Assembly (NCBI GenBank): GCA_003575245.1
Contig: NMQN01000346.1
Location: 1-12,478, forward strand
DNA from: Candidatus Atribacteria bacterium 1244-E10-H5-B2
GTDB lineage: Bacteria; Atribacterota; JS1; SB-45; 34-128
DNA: 12,478 nucleotides
Direction: 5' to 3'
Shown: positions 1 through 5,960 of the stretch, in pieces
How the letters are laid out: each line of letters begins with the position of its first letter
Numbering within the stretch: the stretch's first letter is position 1
Translations under genes and position numbers: made by a program
The notes under the pieces: generated by a model
What the model was told of the DNA's origin: nothing
The model's database searches: none
What the model saw: only the letters and a program-made list of their open reading frames with translations

Positions 1-2
1 TA

Positions 3-104
3 ATTCAGAGCTTAAAGGATGGATTAAAATTACCGGAACAGGATTTGAAAAATATTACTAAATGTAAGAAAGAAAAAATAAGAGAAAAATTTAAATGCAA
101 TTAA
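3..104 (+). CDS. C-terminal tail of an unidentified gene (partial)
   Basis: An open frame enters from the left edge and runs 33 codons to a TAA at 102-104. The tail is lysine-rich and hydrophilic (it includes LPEQDLKNITKCKKEKIREK), as is common at protein C-termini. It has no recognisable motif, so no function is assigned. It reads in the same direction as the genes that follow, but a repeat-filled spacer of more than 230 bp separates it from the next start, so it probably ends its own transcription unit. A second open frame (2-61) is shorter. The choice of frame rests on length and composition only. Confidence 0.4.
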   Translation: MQSLKDGLKLPEQDLKNITKCKKEKIREKFKCN

Positions 105-115
105 TCTTTTGATTT

Positions 116-151
116 GTTAGTTAGTTAACTAGTTACCTAGTTAACTGGTTA
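116..151. repeat. Octameric degenerate tandem repeat (GTTANCTA)
   Basis: After two GTTA half units, the sequence reads GTTAACTA, GTTACCTA, GTTAACTG and GTTA, which is a clean 8-bp period. The reverse-complement form of the same unit (ATTAACTA) is arrayed at 248-290, so the two blocks could pair as long inverted repeats. Related octads occur on both sides of the tRNA gene near 5.6-6.0 kb. Confidence 0.8.
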
Positions 152-164
152 AGAAAAAGAAAAA

Positions 165-185
165 AGAAGTCAGAAGTCAGAAGAT
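165..185. repeat. Heptameric tandem repeat (AGAAGTC)
   Basis: Three consecutive 7-bp units: AGAAGTC, AGAAGTC and AGAAGAT. The same word recurs once near 5280 at the left edge of the larger repeat island. Confidence 0.75.
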
Positions 186-190
186 AGGTT

Positions 191-237
191 AGTATCGGGT
201 ATTGAGTTAGTTGGTTACCTGGATAGCTAGTTCAATA
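191..237. repeat. Mixed heptad then octad repeat tract
   Basis: It starts with two heptads (AGTATCG, GGTATTG) and passes into 8-bp units from 206: GTTAGTTG, GTTACCTG, GATAGCTA and GTTCAATA. The AGTATCG heptad is the dominant unit of the array at 5870-5917, which links this spacer to the distant tRNA island. Confidence 0.6.
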
Positions 238-247
238 CTAATAATTT

Positions 248-290
248 ATTAACTAATTAACTAATTAACTAATTAACCAACTAACCAATC
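248..290. repeat. Octameric tandem repeat (ATTAACTA)
   Basis: Three perfect ATTAACTA units are followed by the variants ATTAACCA and ACTAACCA. The unit is the reverse complement of the family at 116-151. Apart from these arrays I see no gene in 105-337. No convincing promoter stands out for the gene starting at 338. Confidence 0.8.
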
Positions 291-337
291 TATTTACTCT
301 CTTCATCAACGTTCTAAATGGAAAGGGAGTTGTAATT

Positions 338-1645
338 ATGTGTGATACTATAGTAGCTTTAGGTTCTGCTACCGAAGAAGGGTTTACTCTTTTTGGGAAG
401 AATAGTGATCGAGAACCAGATGAAGCACAAAACATCCTTATATTTCCCCACAAAAAGCATAAACCAAAAGAAACTGTTCAATGTTCCTATTTGACTATCC
501 CCCAGGTTTCAGAAACCGCCCGGGTATTACTCTGTCAGCCTTTCTGGATGTTTGGTGCAGAGATGGGAGCTAATGAATATGGGGTGGTTATCGGTAATGA
601 AGCAATATTTACCAGAGAAAAGCCGAATAAGATAGGTCTAACCGGTATGGATTTAGTTCGCTTAGCCCTCGAAAGAAGCCGAACTGCCCGGCAGGCATTG
701 GAAGTTATTATTGAATTATTGGAAAAGCATGGACAGGGAGGTAATTGCGGTTATCGGTTTAAATTAAAATATATGAATAGTTTTTTAATTATCGATAAGA
801 AAGAGGCCTATGTATTAGAAACAGTGAAAACCTGGTGGGCCTGGAAAAAAATTAAGAAAATTTGGAGTATATCTAATATAATATCTTTACAGAAAGATTA
901 TGATTCTTGCTCTGAAGGATTGATGGATAATGCAATTAAAAAAGGTTACTGCAAAAAAAGAGAAGATTTTAATTTTCGAAAATGTTATTCCGCTAAATTT
1001 ATGACCTGGGCCGCTAAGGGCGCGGAACGGGAGAAGCGTTCCCGAGCTTTGCTTTCACAGAGGAAGAAGAGATTGACTACTAAAGATTTTATAAATATTT
1101 TACGAGATCATGGGGATAATTCTCAGTGGACTCCTAACCGAGGTCCTGGTGCCACCTTATGCCTGCACGCAGCAAACAAGTTATTTCGCCGAACCCAAAC
1201 AGTCTGTTCTCTGGTTGCAAAAACTGGTGAGGACGGGCAATTCTTTTATACTACCGGAGCTTCCAATCCCTGTATAAGTCCCTTTTTTCCCGTCTTTTCT
1301 TCCGATACCACTGTTCCTCGCGAGTATAGCGAGGGGAGTGAAAATTATAATTCAAAATCTTATTGGTGGGAAAGTGAACGTTTTCATCGAAAGGCTTTAC
1401 TAAATTTTAATTCTGCGCAAGTTGAAATTCAGCCTTTAATAATTAATTATGAGGAAGAAATAATTTCTTCTATCGAAAACAGTTTAAGCACATTAAATCA
1501 AAAACAAATTAATAAATATTTTATCCGGGCCAGAGCCATAGTTGAAAATTGGAGTTCTAAATTAGATCGTCTTCCTTCGGTAAATTTGGGATGGAGTTTC
1601 AGCCGTTATTGGCGAGGATATAATAAACGGAATGGAATTATTTGA
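338..1645 (+). CDS. C69-family (dipeptidase/secernin-like) N-terminal nucleophile hydrolase
   Basis: This predicted 435-residue protein looks like a peptidase C69 (formerly U34) or secernin-type Ntn hydrolase. In that family, removal of Met1 exposes a catalytic Cys2 that attacks amide bonds, typically of dipeptides. The N-terminus MCDTIVALG, followed by LFGKNSDREPDEAQ (about residues 18-31), is the family signature. A later conserved stretch around residues 268-290 (GPGATLCLHAANK, then RTQTVCSL) also fits. There is no signal peptide, so it is probably cytoplasmic. The start is fixed by Cys2 and by a GGGAG site about 10 bp upstream. It leads a co-directional series and is followed after 56 bp by a LolA-like gene. 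Two GC-rich palindromes sit inside the frame (1024-1042 and 1316-1336). Substrate is unknown: dipeptidase and acyltransferase-like relatives both exist. Confidence 0.82.
   Translation: MCDTIVALGSATEEGFTLFGKNSDREPDEAQNILIFPHKKHKPKETVQCSYLTIPQVSETARVLLCQPFWMFGAEMGANEYGVVIGNEAIFTREKPNKIGLTGMDLVRLALERSRTARQALEVIIELLEKHGQGGNCGYRFKLKYMNSFLIIDKKEAYVLETVKTWWAWKKIKKIWSISNIISLQKDYDSCSEGLMDNAIKKGYCKKREDFNFRKCYSAKFMTWAAKGAEREKRSRALLSQRKKRLTTKDFINILRDHGDNSQWTPNRGPGATLCLHAANKLFRRTQTVCSLVAKTGEDGQFFYTTGASNPCISPFFPVFSSDTTVPREYSEGSENYNSKSYWWESERFHRKALLNFNSAQVEIQPLIINYEEEIISSIENSLSTLNQKQINKYFIRARAIVENWSSKLDRLPSVNLGWSFSRYWRGYNKRNGII
1024..1042. repeat. Intragenic GC-rich hairpin in the C69 gene
   Basis: GGAACG (1024-1029) pairs with CGTTCC (1037-1042) around a 7-nt loop. 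Composition is much richer in GC than the surrounding coding sequence. The frame stays open and encodes a basic stretch (AEREKRSRA). It has the same geometry, 6-bp stem and 7-nt loop, as the hairpin at 1316-1336. Confidence 0.5.
1316..1336. repeat. Intragenic CCTCGC/GCGAGG hairpin in the C69 gene
   Basis: CCTCGC (1316-1321) pairs with GCGAGG (1329-1334) around a 7-nt loop GAGTATA, with two further G-T wobble pairs possible outside. It reads through in frame, encoding about residues 327-333. The loop and stem words resemble the intergenic heptads (AGTATAT, AGCG), so it may be a repeat inserted into coding sequence. Confidence 0.5.
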
Positions 1646-1701
1646 GTTTTAGTAGAATGATTAGTAAAATAGTTAATAAAATAAAAGGAGGAAAATTAAA
1701 G

Positions 1702-2526
1702 ATGAAAAGGAATAAAGTTAAATGGTCGGTTATTTTATTAGTGGTAAGTGTAATTTTATTTTCAGCGATAGGTCAGGGTTTTTCTCAGAGTGTATCAGAC
1801 ATACTTAGAAAGGCAGAGAGTAATTATAAAAACTTTAATCAGGATTTTAAAGACATAGCTATAGTTTTTGATGCAAAGATATATACGCCTGAAGGAGAAA
1901 TGCTTTCAGAGATGAAATTGTTTACCAAGGGAGAAAAATTCAGATCGGAAATTGTGATGCAAATTCCTGAAGCTGCTGGTATGCCTGAAGGGATGGGCAG
2001 TATATTGGTGGTTGTTATTTTCGATGGCCAGGATGCCTGGATGATATCACCCTTTATGGGAAAGAAAAAACTTACTAATGTGCAAGCAGAGGAGCAGATG
2101 TACTATCAAACGGGGATGAATTGGTGGAAATCTATATCAGATAAGGCAAAGTATATAGGAATAGAGAGGATTAACAATAGAGAATGTTATGTTCTTGAGA
2201 TAGAGACAGGGGGAGCTTCTCTTTATAGTAGAATATGGGTGGATAAGAATAATCTATTTTTAGTTCAAACCGAAGGTAAAAATGATTCCGGACAAACAAT
2301 ACGTATGATATTTTCTGATTTTAGGAAAATTAAAAATAATTGGGAATTACCTTATAAAACTGAAGGGTTTATGGATGAAGGACAGATGATGACTATTCTT
2401 CTTAAATCTTTCGAAATAAATCAGGGACTTTCTGATGACCTGTTCGATGTGAATAAAGTAGAAGTATCAGGTCCAAATATTCAGGAGATGATGCAAAATC
2501 TGATGCAACAGGGTGAAAATAATTAG
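1702..2526 (+). CDS. LolA-like outer-membrane lipoprotein-sorting protein
   Basis: This predicted 274-residue exported protein resembles the LolA/outer-membrane lipoprotein-sorting family, whose folds bind lipid or lipoprotein acyl chains in the periplasm. Residues about 1-29 form a signal peptide: basic MKRNKVK, then a hydrophobic stretch, then a small-residue cleavage region near GQGFSQ. There is no lipobox cysteine, so a soluble periplasmic product is likely. The remainder shows the alternating beta-strand pattern of these half-barrels, with typical segments such as RIWVDKNNLFLVQTE and FSDFRKIKNNWELPYKTE. An upstream in-frame TTG at 1642 exists. The ATG at 1702 is preferred because AAAGGAGG lies 10 bp before it and it places the signal peptide at the N-terminus. 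No other Lol gene is seen nearby, so a role in lipoprotein sorting itself is inference. Confidence 0.75.
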   Translation: MKRNKVKWSVILLVVSVILFSAIGQGFSQSVSDILRKAESNYKNFNQDFKDIAIVFDAKIYTPEGEMLSEMKLFTKGEKFRSEIVMQIPEAAGMPEGMGSILVVVIFDGQDAWMISPFMGKKKLTNVQAEEQMYYQTGMNWWKSISDKAKYIGIERINNRECYVLEIETGGASLYSRIWVDKNNLFLVQTEGKNDSGQTIRMIFSDFRKIKNNWELPYKTEGFMDEGQMMTILLKSFEINQGLSDDLFDVNKVEVSGPNIQEMMQNLMQQGENN

Positions 2527-2576
2527 AAATTTTTTAAGTAAGCGGGGGTAGTTTCTAAGATATCTAAAAAATTTCT
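2525..2576. terminator. AT-rich 12-bp inverted repeat after the LolA-like gene
   Basis: AGAAATTTTTTA (2525-2536) and TAAAAAATTTCT (2565-2576) are perfect 12-bp inverted copies separated by 28 bp. The left arm overlaps the stop codon of the LolA-like gene. The position suits a terminator or an mRNA-protecting stem, but the stem is AT-rich, the loop is large and no T-tract follows, so termination is uncertain. Confidence 0.35.
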
Positions 2577-2610
2577 CAAAATTACAGGAGTGACGAATTG
2601 GAGGTTTTCA

Positions 2611-2713
2611 ATGAAAATATTAGTAGTATTTTATTCGAGAAGTAGCAAGGGACCAATATATACAGAAAGTGAAAGAATTTATAAATAATTTAAAGGAAGA
2701 GATAGTAAAATAA
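2611..2713 (+). pseudogene. Flavodoxin-like gene remnant (truncated, frame broken)
   Basis: Behind a GGAGG site (2600-2604), an ATG at 2611 opens the sequence MKILVVFYSRS. This matches the first beta strand and the start of the phosphate-binding loop of flavodoxin-family proteins. The expected T/S-G-T-T continuation is absent, and the frame stops at 2686-2688 after only 25 codons. In the +1 frame, the downstream bases encode KVKEFINNLKEEIVK and stop at 2711-2713, which resembles a C-terminal amphipathic helix. I infer a flavodoxin-like gene that lost its middle and is now a relic between the LolA-like and metallopeptidase genes. A short translated leader peptide is an alternative reading. Confidence 0.4.
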
Positions 2714-2714
2714 A

Positions 2715-3104
2715 ATGAAAGTAGCCGAAGAAGAATTTGAAGAATTAGTAACAGAGGCAATAAGCAGCTTGCCTAAAAAATTTAAAGAAAAGATGGAAAA
2801 TATTGTTGTAGTAATTGATAGCTTGCCTTCTCAGGAACTTCTTAGGGAGATGAGGATTAAATCACCTTATGGCCTCTTAGGCCTTTACCGTGGGGTTCCT
2901 TATCCCAGAAGAGGTATCTGGTATAGAAATGTTATGCCCGATAAGATTATTATTTTTAAAAAACCCATAGAAGTTCGCTGTAGAAGCAAAGAAGATATAA
3001 AGGAATCTGTTAGAAGAGTTGTTATCCATGAGATTGGACATTATTTTGGTTTAGGAGAAGCAGATTTGCGAAAGATTGAAAGGGAGAAGTATACGAATTC
3101 TTAA
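2715..3104 (+). CDS. Small zincin-type metallopeptidase family protein
   Basis: This 129-residue protein fits the short bacterial metallopeptidase family (zincin-like, formerly a DUF, similar to PF06262). The zinc signature HEIGHYFGLGEAD is at residues 105-117: His105, Glu106 and His109 with a downstream Asp117, as in HExxHxxGxxD enzymes. The upstream part has the family's features, a GLYRGVPYP turn and a strand IIIFKKPIE before the helix carrying the motif. There is no signal peptide or membrane segment, so it is cytoplasmic. The length is normal for the family. The ribosome binding site (AAGGA about 16 bp upstream) is weak. Its stop lies one base before the next start, which suggests translational coupling with the deaminase. 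The physiological substrate is not known for this family. Confidence 0.78.
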   Translation: MKVAEEEFEELVTEAISSLPKKFKEKMENIVVVIDSLPSQELLREMRIKSPYGLLGLYRGVPYPRRGIWYRNVMPDKIIIFKKPIEVRCRSKEDIKESVRRVVIHEIGHYFGLGEADLRKIEREKYTNS

Positions 3105-3105
3105 T

Positions 3106-4161
3106 ATGATAGAACTTTCAAACAGATTAGAACAATTTATATTAGAAATTCCTAAAGTCGAACTGCACCTTCACTTGGAAGGAGCAATTCCTCTGGAAAC
3201 TTTATTTGGTTTTATCCAAAGACGAGGGGATAATAAATTAATTAAAAACTTGAAAGACCTAAAAAAACGGCTGGTCTATTCTAATTTTGCTCAATTTATT
3301 AAAGTTTGGTTATGGAAGAACAGTTTTATTACCGAATATGAGGATTTTGAAGAATTAGCTTACCAGGTTCTGCAGAGCTTGAGTCAACAAAATGTGAAAT
3401 ATGTAGAAGCTTTTTACTCTCCGCGGGATTTTACCTTCAGAAACAAAAAATTATCCGCTTGTGGAATAACCGAAAGTTTGATTAAGGGCAAGAAAAGAGC
3501 GTTTGATGATTTTGGAATTCGGAGTGAATTGGTTGTAGATGTAGTAAGAGATTACGGTCCGCGCATGGGTATGGGTTTAATAAAAGAATTATCCGGTTAT
3601 TTAGGCCGGGGGCTCATAGGTATTGGTCTGGGAGGAAGTGAGAAGTTATTTCCGGCGGGGTTTTTTACTAAAGTTTATCAGAAAGCCAGAGAACAGGGTT
3701 TTCGACTCACTGCCCATGCGGGTGAGGCGGCAGGAGCAAAATCTATTTGGGCAGCCCTTAATGAACTTGGGGCAGAGCGAATAGGTCATGGATTAAGGGC
3801 GTATGAAGACCCTCGATTGGTTAATTATCTTGGTGAAAAACAAATACCTTTAGAAATGTGCGTAGTTAGCAATATTAAAACCCAGGTTTGTAAATCTTTT
3901 AAAGAACATCCGGTTAGAAATTATTTTAAAGAAGGATTAATGGTAACAATTAATTCTGACGACCCTACTATGTTTAATACCTCAATTAGCAATGAATATT
4001 TAGTTCTAATTCAAAAGTTTGGATTTAGTTTAGAGGAGATAAGGAAGGTTAATTTTAATTCTATCCAAGCTTCCTTTATGACAGACAGAAAAAAAGATAT
4101 AATGAAGGAAACTTTTAACCAAGAATGGAAAGGACTAACCTCCAAATATTTTAAGAAATAG
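3106..4161 (+). CDS. Adenosine deaminase family protein
   Basis: This 351-residue amidohydrolase carries the full adenosine-deaminase motif set: HLHLEG at 21-26 (zinc ligands His21 and His23), AHAGE at 203-207 (His204 and catalytic Glu207), GHG with His228, and SDDP at 284-287 (Asp285 and Asp286). It should hydrolyse the 6-amino group of a purine in the cytoplasm. Adenosine to inosine is the default call. Adenine or 6-amino-6-deoxyfutalosine deaminases share these motifs, and the GLGGSE segment (175-179 region) does not decide between them. The start at 3106 is preferred because it leaves the usual short lead before PKVELHLHLEG. A TTG at 3076 would overlap the preceding gene. No strong ribosome binding site sits close to 3106, consistent with coupling to the metallopeptidase, whose stop ends at 3104. 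Confidence 0.85.
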   Translation: MIELSNRLEQFILEIPKVELHLHLEGAIPLETLFGFIQRRGDNKLIKNLKDLKKRLVYSNFAQFIKVWLWKNSFITEYEDFEELAYQVLQSLSQQNVKYVEAFYSPRDFTFRNKKLSACGITESLIKGKKRAFDDFGIRSELVVDVVRDYGPRMGMGLIKELSGYLGRGLIGIGLGGSEKLFPAGFFTKVYQKAREQGFRLTAHAGEAAGAKSIWAALNELGAERIGHGLRAYEDPRLVNYLGEKQIPLEMCVVSNIKTQVCKSFKEHPVRNYFKEGLMVTINSDDPTMFNTSISNEYLVLIQKFGFSLEEIRKVNFNSIQASFMTDRKKDIMKETFNQEWKGLTSKYFKK

Positions 4162-4192
4162 AAATGAGAGAATAAAAAGAGGAAAAAATTAA

Positions 4193-5224
4193 ATGAGAGA
4201 TAAGACAAAGAAAGAATCCTCAAAAAAGGAAAAGATATTTTTAACCCAATCTTATTTTAAATATCCTTTGCCCGAAGAGATGTTAAAGGAATTATCCGAA
4301 GAGCTGAAGGATATTAACCGCTATCCTTCAGGAGGAGAATATACTCAACTTTGCCAAGCATTAGCTAAATATGTAGGTGTAAAGATGGAAAGTATTTTGC
4401 CCACCAATGGTTCAGATGAAGTTATTGAAATAATTTCCCGCGCTTATAAGGGAGAGGTCTTAATCCCCATTCCAACTTTTTCTCAATATGAAGTGAGTGC
4501 AGATAGAGGAGGGTTATCTAAAATTTTAGTTAACTGTTTGCATGATGAAGTATATTCCCTTAATTATTCTGCTCAACAATTAAAAGAAGCTTCTTTGGTT
4601 TGGATATGTAATCCTAATAACCCTACAGGGACGAGAATTCCCCGGGAGAAAATAGTTGATATTTTGCAAAGAGCAAAAGGGATGGTAGTAGTTGATGAAT
4701 GTAATTATGAATATTTAGGAGAGACCGTAGTGGACTTAATAGGTAAGTATGAAAATTTAATTATCTCCAGAAGCTTTTCCAAAAATTTTGGTCTGGCAGG
4801 ATTACGTTTGGGTTTTGCCATTTCTAATCCTCAAAATACAAAGAAATTAGCTGCTTTCGGTCAATATTTTAGAGTAAATAGAATGGCGGAAAAAGCTGTG
4901 GTAAAAGTCCTTAAATATTTAGGCTATTATCAAGAAGCCTGGGAGAAAATAAAGAAAGTAAGAGATGAATTTGTAAGGCAAATAAATGAGCTGGGATTTT
5001 CTGCTTATGATTCCCAAGCAAATTTTGTTTTAGTTGAGTTTAAGAATAAGGAAGAAACCGAAAGAGTTCGGAAATATCTAAAGGAAAAAGATATTTATAC
5101 TTTGGCAGGTTGGGAGAATGAATTTTCCGGTTTAGACGACCAATTTATCAGATTTACTATCGGAGACGAATGGGAAATGGATAGGGCAGTAGAGGTGCTA
5201 TCTGATTATATAAAGAGAAACTAA
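4193..5224 (+). CDS. HisC-like class I/II PLP aminotransferase
   Basis: This 343-residue fold-type I PLP enzyme is closest in pattern to histidinol-phosphate aminotransferase. Visible motifs are RYPSGG (43-48), the phosphate-cup stretch TNGSDE (71-76), NPNNPTG (140-146), VVVDECNYEYL with Asp168 and Tyr172, and SRSFSKNFGLAGLRLGF, where Lys197 is the PLP Schiff-base lysine and Arg205 binds phosphate. The usual N-terminal NENP segment of HisC is replaced by FLTQSYFKYPLP, and Cys170 stands where Ala is common. No other histidine genes are nearby, so the true substrate (histidinol phosphate, an aromatic amino acid, or threonine phosphate as in CobD) is open. AGAGG lies 10 bp upstream of the ATG. 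It follows the deaminase after 31 bp and is probably co-transcribed with it. Confidence 0.78.
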   Translation: MRDKTKKESSKKEKIFLTQSYFKYPLPEEMLKELSEELKDINRYPSGGEYTQLCQALAKYVGVKMESILPTNGSDEVIEIISRAYKGEVLIPIPTFSQYEVSADRGGLSKILVNCLHDEVYSLNYSAQQLKEASLVWICNPNNPTGTRIPREKIVDILQRAKGMVVVDECNYEYLGETVVDLIGKYENLIISRSFSKNFGLAGLRLGFAISNPQNTKKLAAFGQYFRVNRMAEKAVVKVLKYLGYYQEAWEKIKKVRDEFVRQINELGFSAYDSQANFVLVEFKNKEETERVRKYLKEKDIYTLAGWENEFSGLDDQFIRFTIGDEWEMDRAVEVLSDYIKRN

Positions 5225-5233
5225 AAATCTACT

Positions 5234-5257
5234 AGTATATAGTATATAGTATATAGT
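5234..5257. repeat. Heptameric tandem repeat (AGTATAT)
   Basis: Three perfect AGTATAT units plus AGT start 10 bp after the aminotransferase stop. This opens a gene-free tract (5225-5683) made mostly of tandem repeats and hairpins. I see no coding capacity there. Confidence 0.85.
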
Positions 5258-5299
5258 AAAGAAAGGAAGAGAAAGAATTCAGAAGTCAGGAACCGAATC

Positions 5300-5327
5300 C
5301 GTATCTCGTATCTCGTGAATCGTATCT
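5300..5327. repeat. Heptameric tandem repeat (CGTATCT)
   Basis: Four units in register: CGTATCT, CGTATCT, CGTGAAT, CGTATCT. The period is 7 bp, as in the neighbouring arrays, but the unit differs. Confidence 0.8.
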
Positions 5328-5336
5328 CGCCATATT

Positions 5337-5389
5337 AGCGTAGAGCGTATAGCTGAACTAGCGTGGAGCATACAGCGTATAGCGGATAG
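5337..5389. repeat. Heptameric degenerate repeat (AGCGTAT)
   Basis: Units read AGCGTAG, AGCGTAT, AGCTGAACT (9 bp, one slip), AGCGTGG, AGCATAC, AGCGTAT and AGCGGAT. The same family appears again at 5926-5953 on the other side of the tRNA gene. Confidence 0.75.
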
Positions 5390-5428
5390 TGAAAAAAGAA
5401 GAAGAAAGATAAGTTCGTAAGGTACAAG

Positions 5429-5452
5429 TAGGGGCAGACCTTGTGTCTGCCC
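5429..5452 (+). repeat. REP-like hairpin element 1
   Basis: A GTAGG lead is followed by an 8-bp stem, GGGCAGAC (5432-5439) and GTCTGCCC (5445-5452), with a 5-nt loop. GC content is far above the surroundings. It has the same polarity as element 2. There is no T-tract, so it is not a typical intrinsic terminator. Confidence 0.75.
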
Positions 5453-5469
5453 GAAATAAGTAATGTGTT

Positions 5470-5493
5470 GTAGGGGCACGATGCATCGTGCCC
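5470..5493 (+). repeat. REP-like hairpin element 2 (perfect palindrome)
   Basis: A GTAGG lead runs into the perfect 20-bp palindrome GGGCACGATGCATCGTGCCC (5474-5493). It has the same orientation as element 1. With element 3 it forms an inverted pair, the arrangement often seen for bacterial REP sequences. Confidence 0.8.
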
Positions 5494-5522
5494 AAAGGTA
5501 ATCAAAGACAATAAAACAGGAA

Positions 5523-5547
5523 GGGCACAATCCATTGTGCCCCTACA
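5523..5547 (-). repeat. REP-like hairpin element 3 (inverted copy)
   Basis: GGGCACAAT (5523-5531) and ATTGTGCCC (5534-5542) form a 9-bp stem followed by CTACA, so the element is reversed relative to elements 1 and 2. Compared with element 2, a G-C stem pair is replaced by an A-T pair on both arms, a compensatory change that argues for selection or copying of the folded form. On the minus strand it lies downstream of tRNA-Leu and could limit read-through, although no clear T-tract follows. Confidence 0.75.
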
Positions 5548-5570
5548 CCTGAATCTTAGTTTATGTAACG

Positions 5571-5598
5571 CAATACTCGATACGATATACTAACGACT
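5571..5598. repeat. Heptameric degenerate repeat, reverse orientation (CGATACT-like)
   Basis: Four 7-bp units: CAATACT, CGATACG, ATATACT and AACGACT. CGATACT is the reverse complement of the AGTATCG unit at 5870-5917, so this heptad family occurs in both orientations. Confidence 0.6.
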
Positions 5599-5607
5599 AA
5601 TTTAATT

Positions 5608-5684
5608 GGTAAATAGGTTAATTGATTAAATATTTATTACCAAACCAGATAACCAGTTAACCAACTAACCAGCTAACTAAATTT
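5608..5684. repeat. Octameric repeat tract at the 3' side of tRNA-Leu
   Basis: GGTAAATA, GGTTAATT and GATTAAAT (5608-5631) are followed, after a short gap, by CCAGATAA, CCAGTTAA, CCAACTAA and CCAGCTAA (5645-5676). The second block is close to the reverse complement of the octads at 5961-5988, so the tRNA gene is bracketed by inverted copies. The tract runs up to the encoded CCA end of the tRNA. Confidence 0.75.
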
Positions 5685-5770
5685 GGTGCCGAAGGGGGGA
5701 TTTGAACCCCCACAGGAATACACCTACTACGCCCTGAACGTAGCGCGTCTACCAATTCCGCCACTTCGGC
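5684..5770 (-). tRNA. tRNA-Leu (anticodon CAG), CCA encoded
   Basis: Read on the minus strand, the acceptor arm GCCGAAG (5764-5770) pairs with CTTCGGC (5688-5694), followed by discriminator A and a genomic CCA (5684-5686). The anticodon stem CTACG/CGTAG encloses the loop TTCAGGG, giving anticodon CAG, which decodes CUG leucine. The T arm is GGGGG, TTCAAAT, CCCCC. The D arm contains GGTAGACGC. A long variable arm, as expected for tRNA-Leu, lies between the anticodon and T arms. It is the only minus-strand gene in the window. Confidence 0.96.
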
Positions 5771-5828
5771 TTATTTTTAAAGATAAATTTAAAATTAATA
5801 GATAGCTGAAAGAGCCTTTACTAAAAAT

Positions 5829-5857
5829 AGAATAAAGAAAATAGATATTATTGTCAA
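5829..5857 (-). promoter_or_regulatory. Sigma70-type promoter for tRNA-Leu
   Basis: On the minus strand, a perfect -35 TTGACA (5852-5857) is followed after exactly 17 bp by TATTCT (5829-5834) as -10. Transcription would start near 5822, giving a leader of about 50 nt before the mature tRNA 5' end at 5770. Confidence 0.65.
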
Positions 5858-5869
5858 GTTTTTATATAT

Positions 5870-5917
5870 AGTATCGAGTAAAAACAGTATCGAGTATCGA
5901 GTATATAGTATCGAGTT
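5870..5917. repeat. Heptameric repeat (AGTATCG)
   Basis: Units: AGTATCG, an irregular 9-bp unit, AGTATCG, AGTATCG, AGTATAT, AGTATCG, then AGTT. A 14-bp copy of its end (AGTATCGAGTTAAG, 5907-5920) recurs at 6022-6035. It sits just upstream of the tRNA promoter. Outside the repeats, the stretch 5771-6152 holds only that promoter and the leader of the next gene. Confidence 0.8.
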
Positions 5918-5925
5918 AAGATTAT

Positions 5926-5953
5926 AGCGTAGAGCGTACAGCGTTTAGCGTAT
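5926..5953. repeat. Heptameric repeat (AGCGTAN)
   Basis: Four units in perfect register: AGCGTAG, AGCGTAC, AGCGTTT and AGCGTAT. It is the second copy of the family at 5337-5389. Confidence 0.8.
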
Positions 5954-5960
5954 ATAATTA

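Noticed and set aside
265..453. Minus-strand ORF of 62 codons
   Set aside because: It overlaps the start of the C69 gene, including its signature N-terminus, and the octad repeats.
1642..1701. TTG at 1642 as the start of the LolA-like gene
   Set aside because: It overlaps the preceding stop, has no ribosome binding site and would put 20 residues before the signal peptide. The ATG at 1702 has AAAGGAGG at good spacing.
4011..4223. Minus-strand ORF of 70 codons
   Set aside because: It is antisense to the end of the deaminase gene and the start of the aminotransferase gene, with phenylalanine/leucine-rich antisense composition.
5279..5535. Two overlapping minus-strand ORFs of 66 and 83 codons
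   Set aside because: They run through the REP-like hairpins and heptad repeats, have no ribosome binding site worth noting and contain no domain pattern. The repeats explain the open frames.
5432..5542. Intrinsic terminators for the aminotransferase gene
   Set aside because: The stems are strong, but none is followed by a T-run on the plus strand, and their shared lead and inverted pairing fit REP-like elements better.
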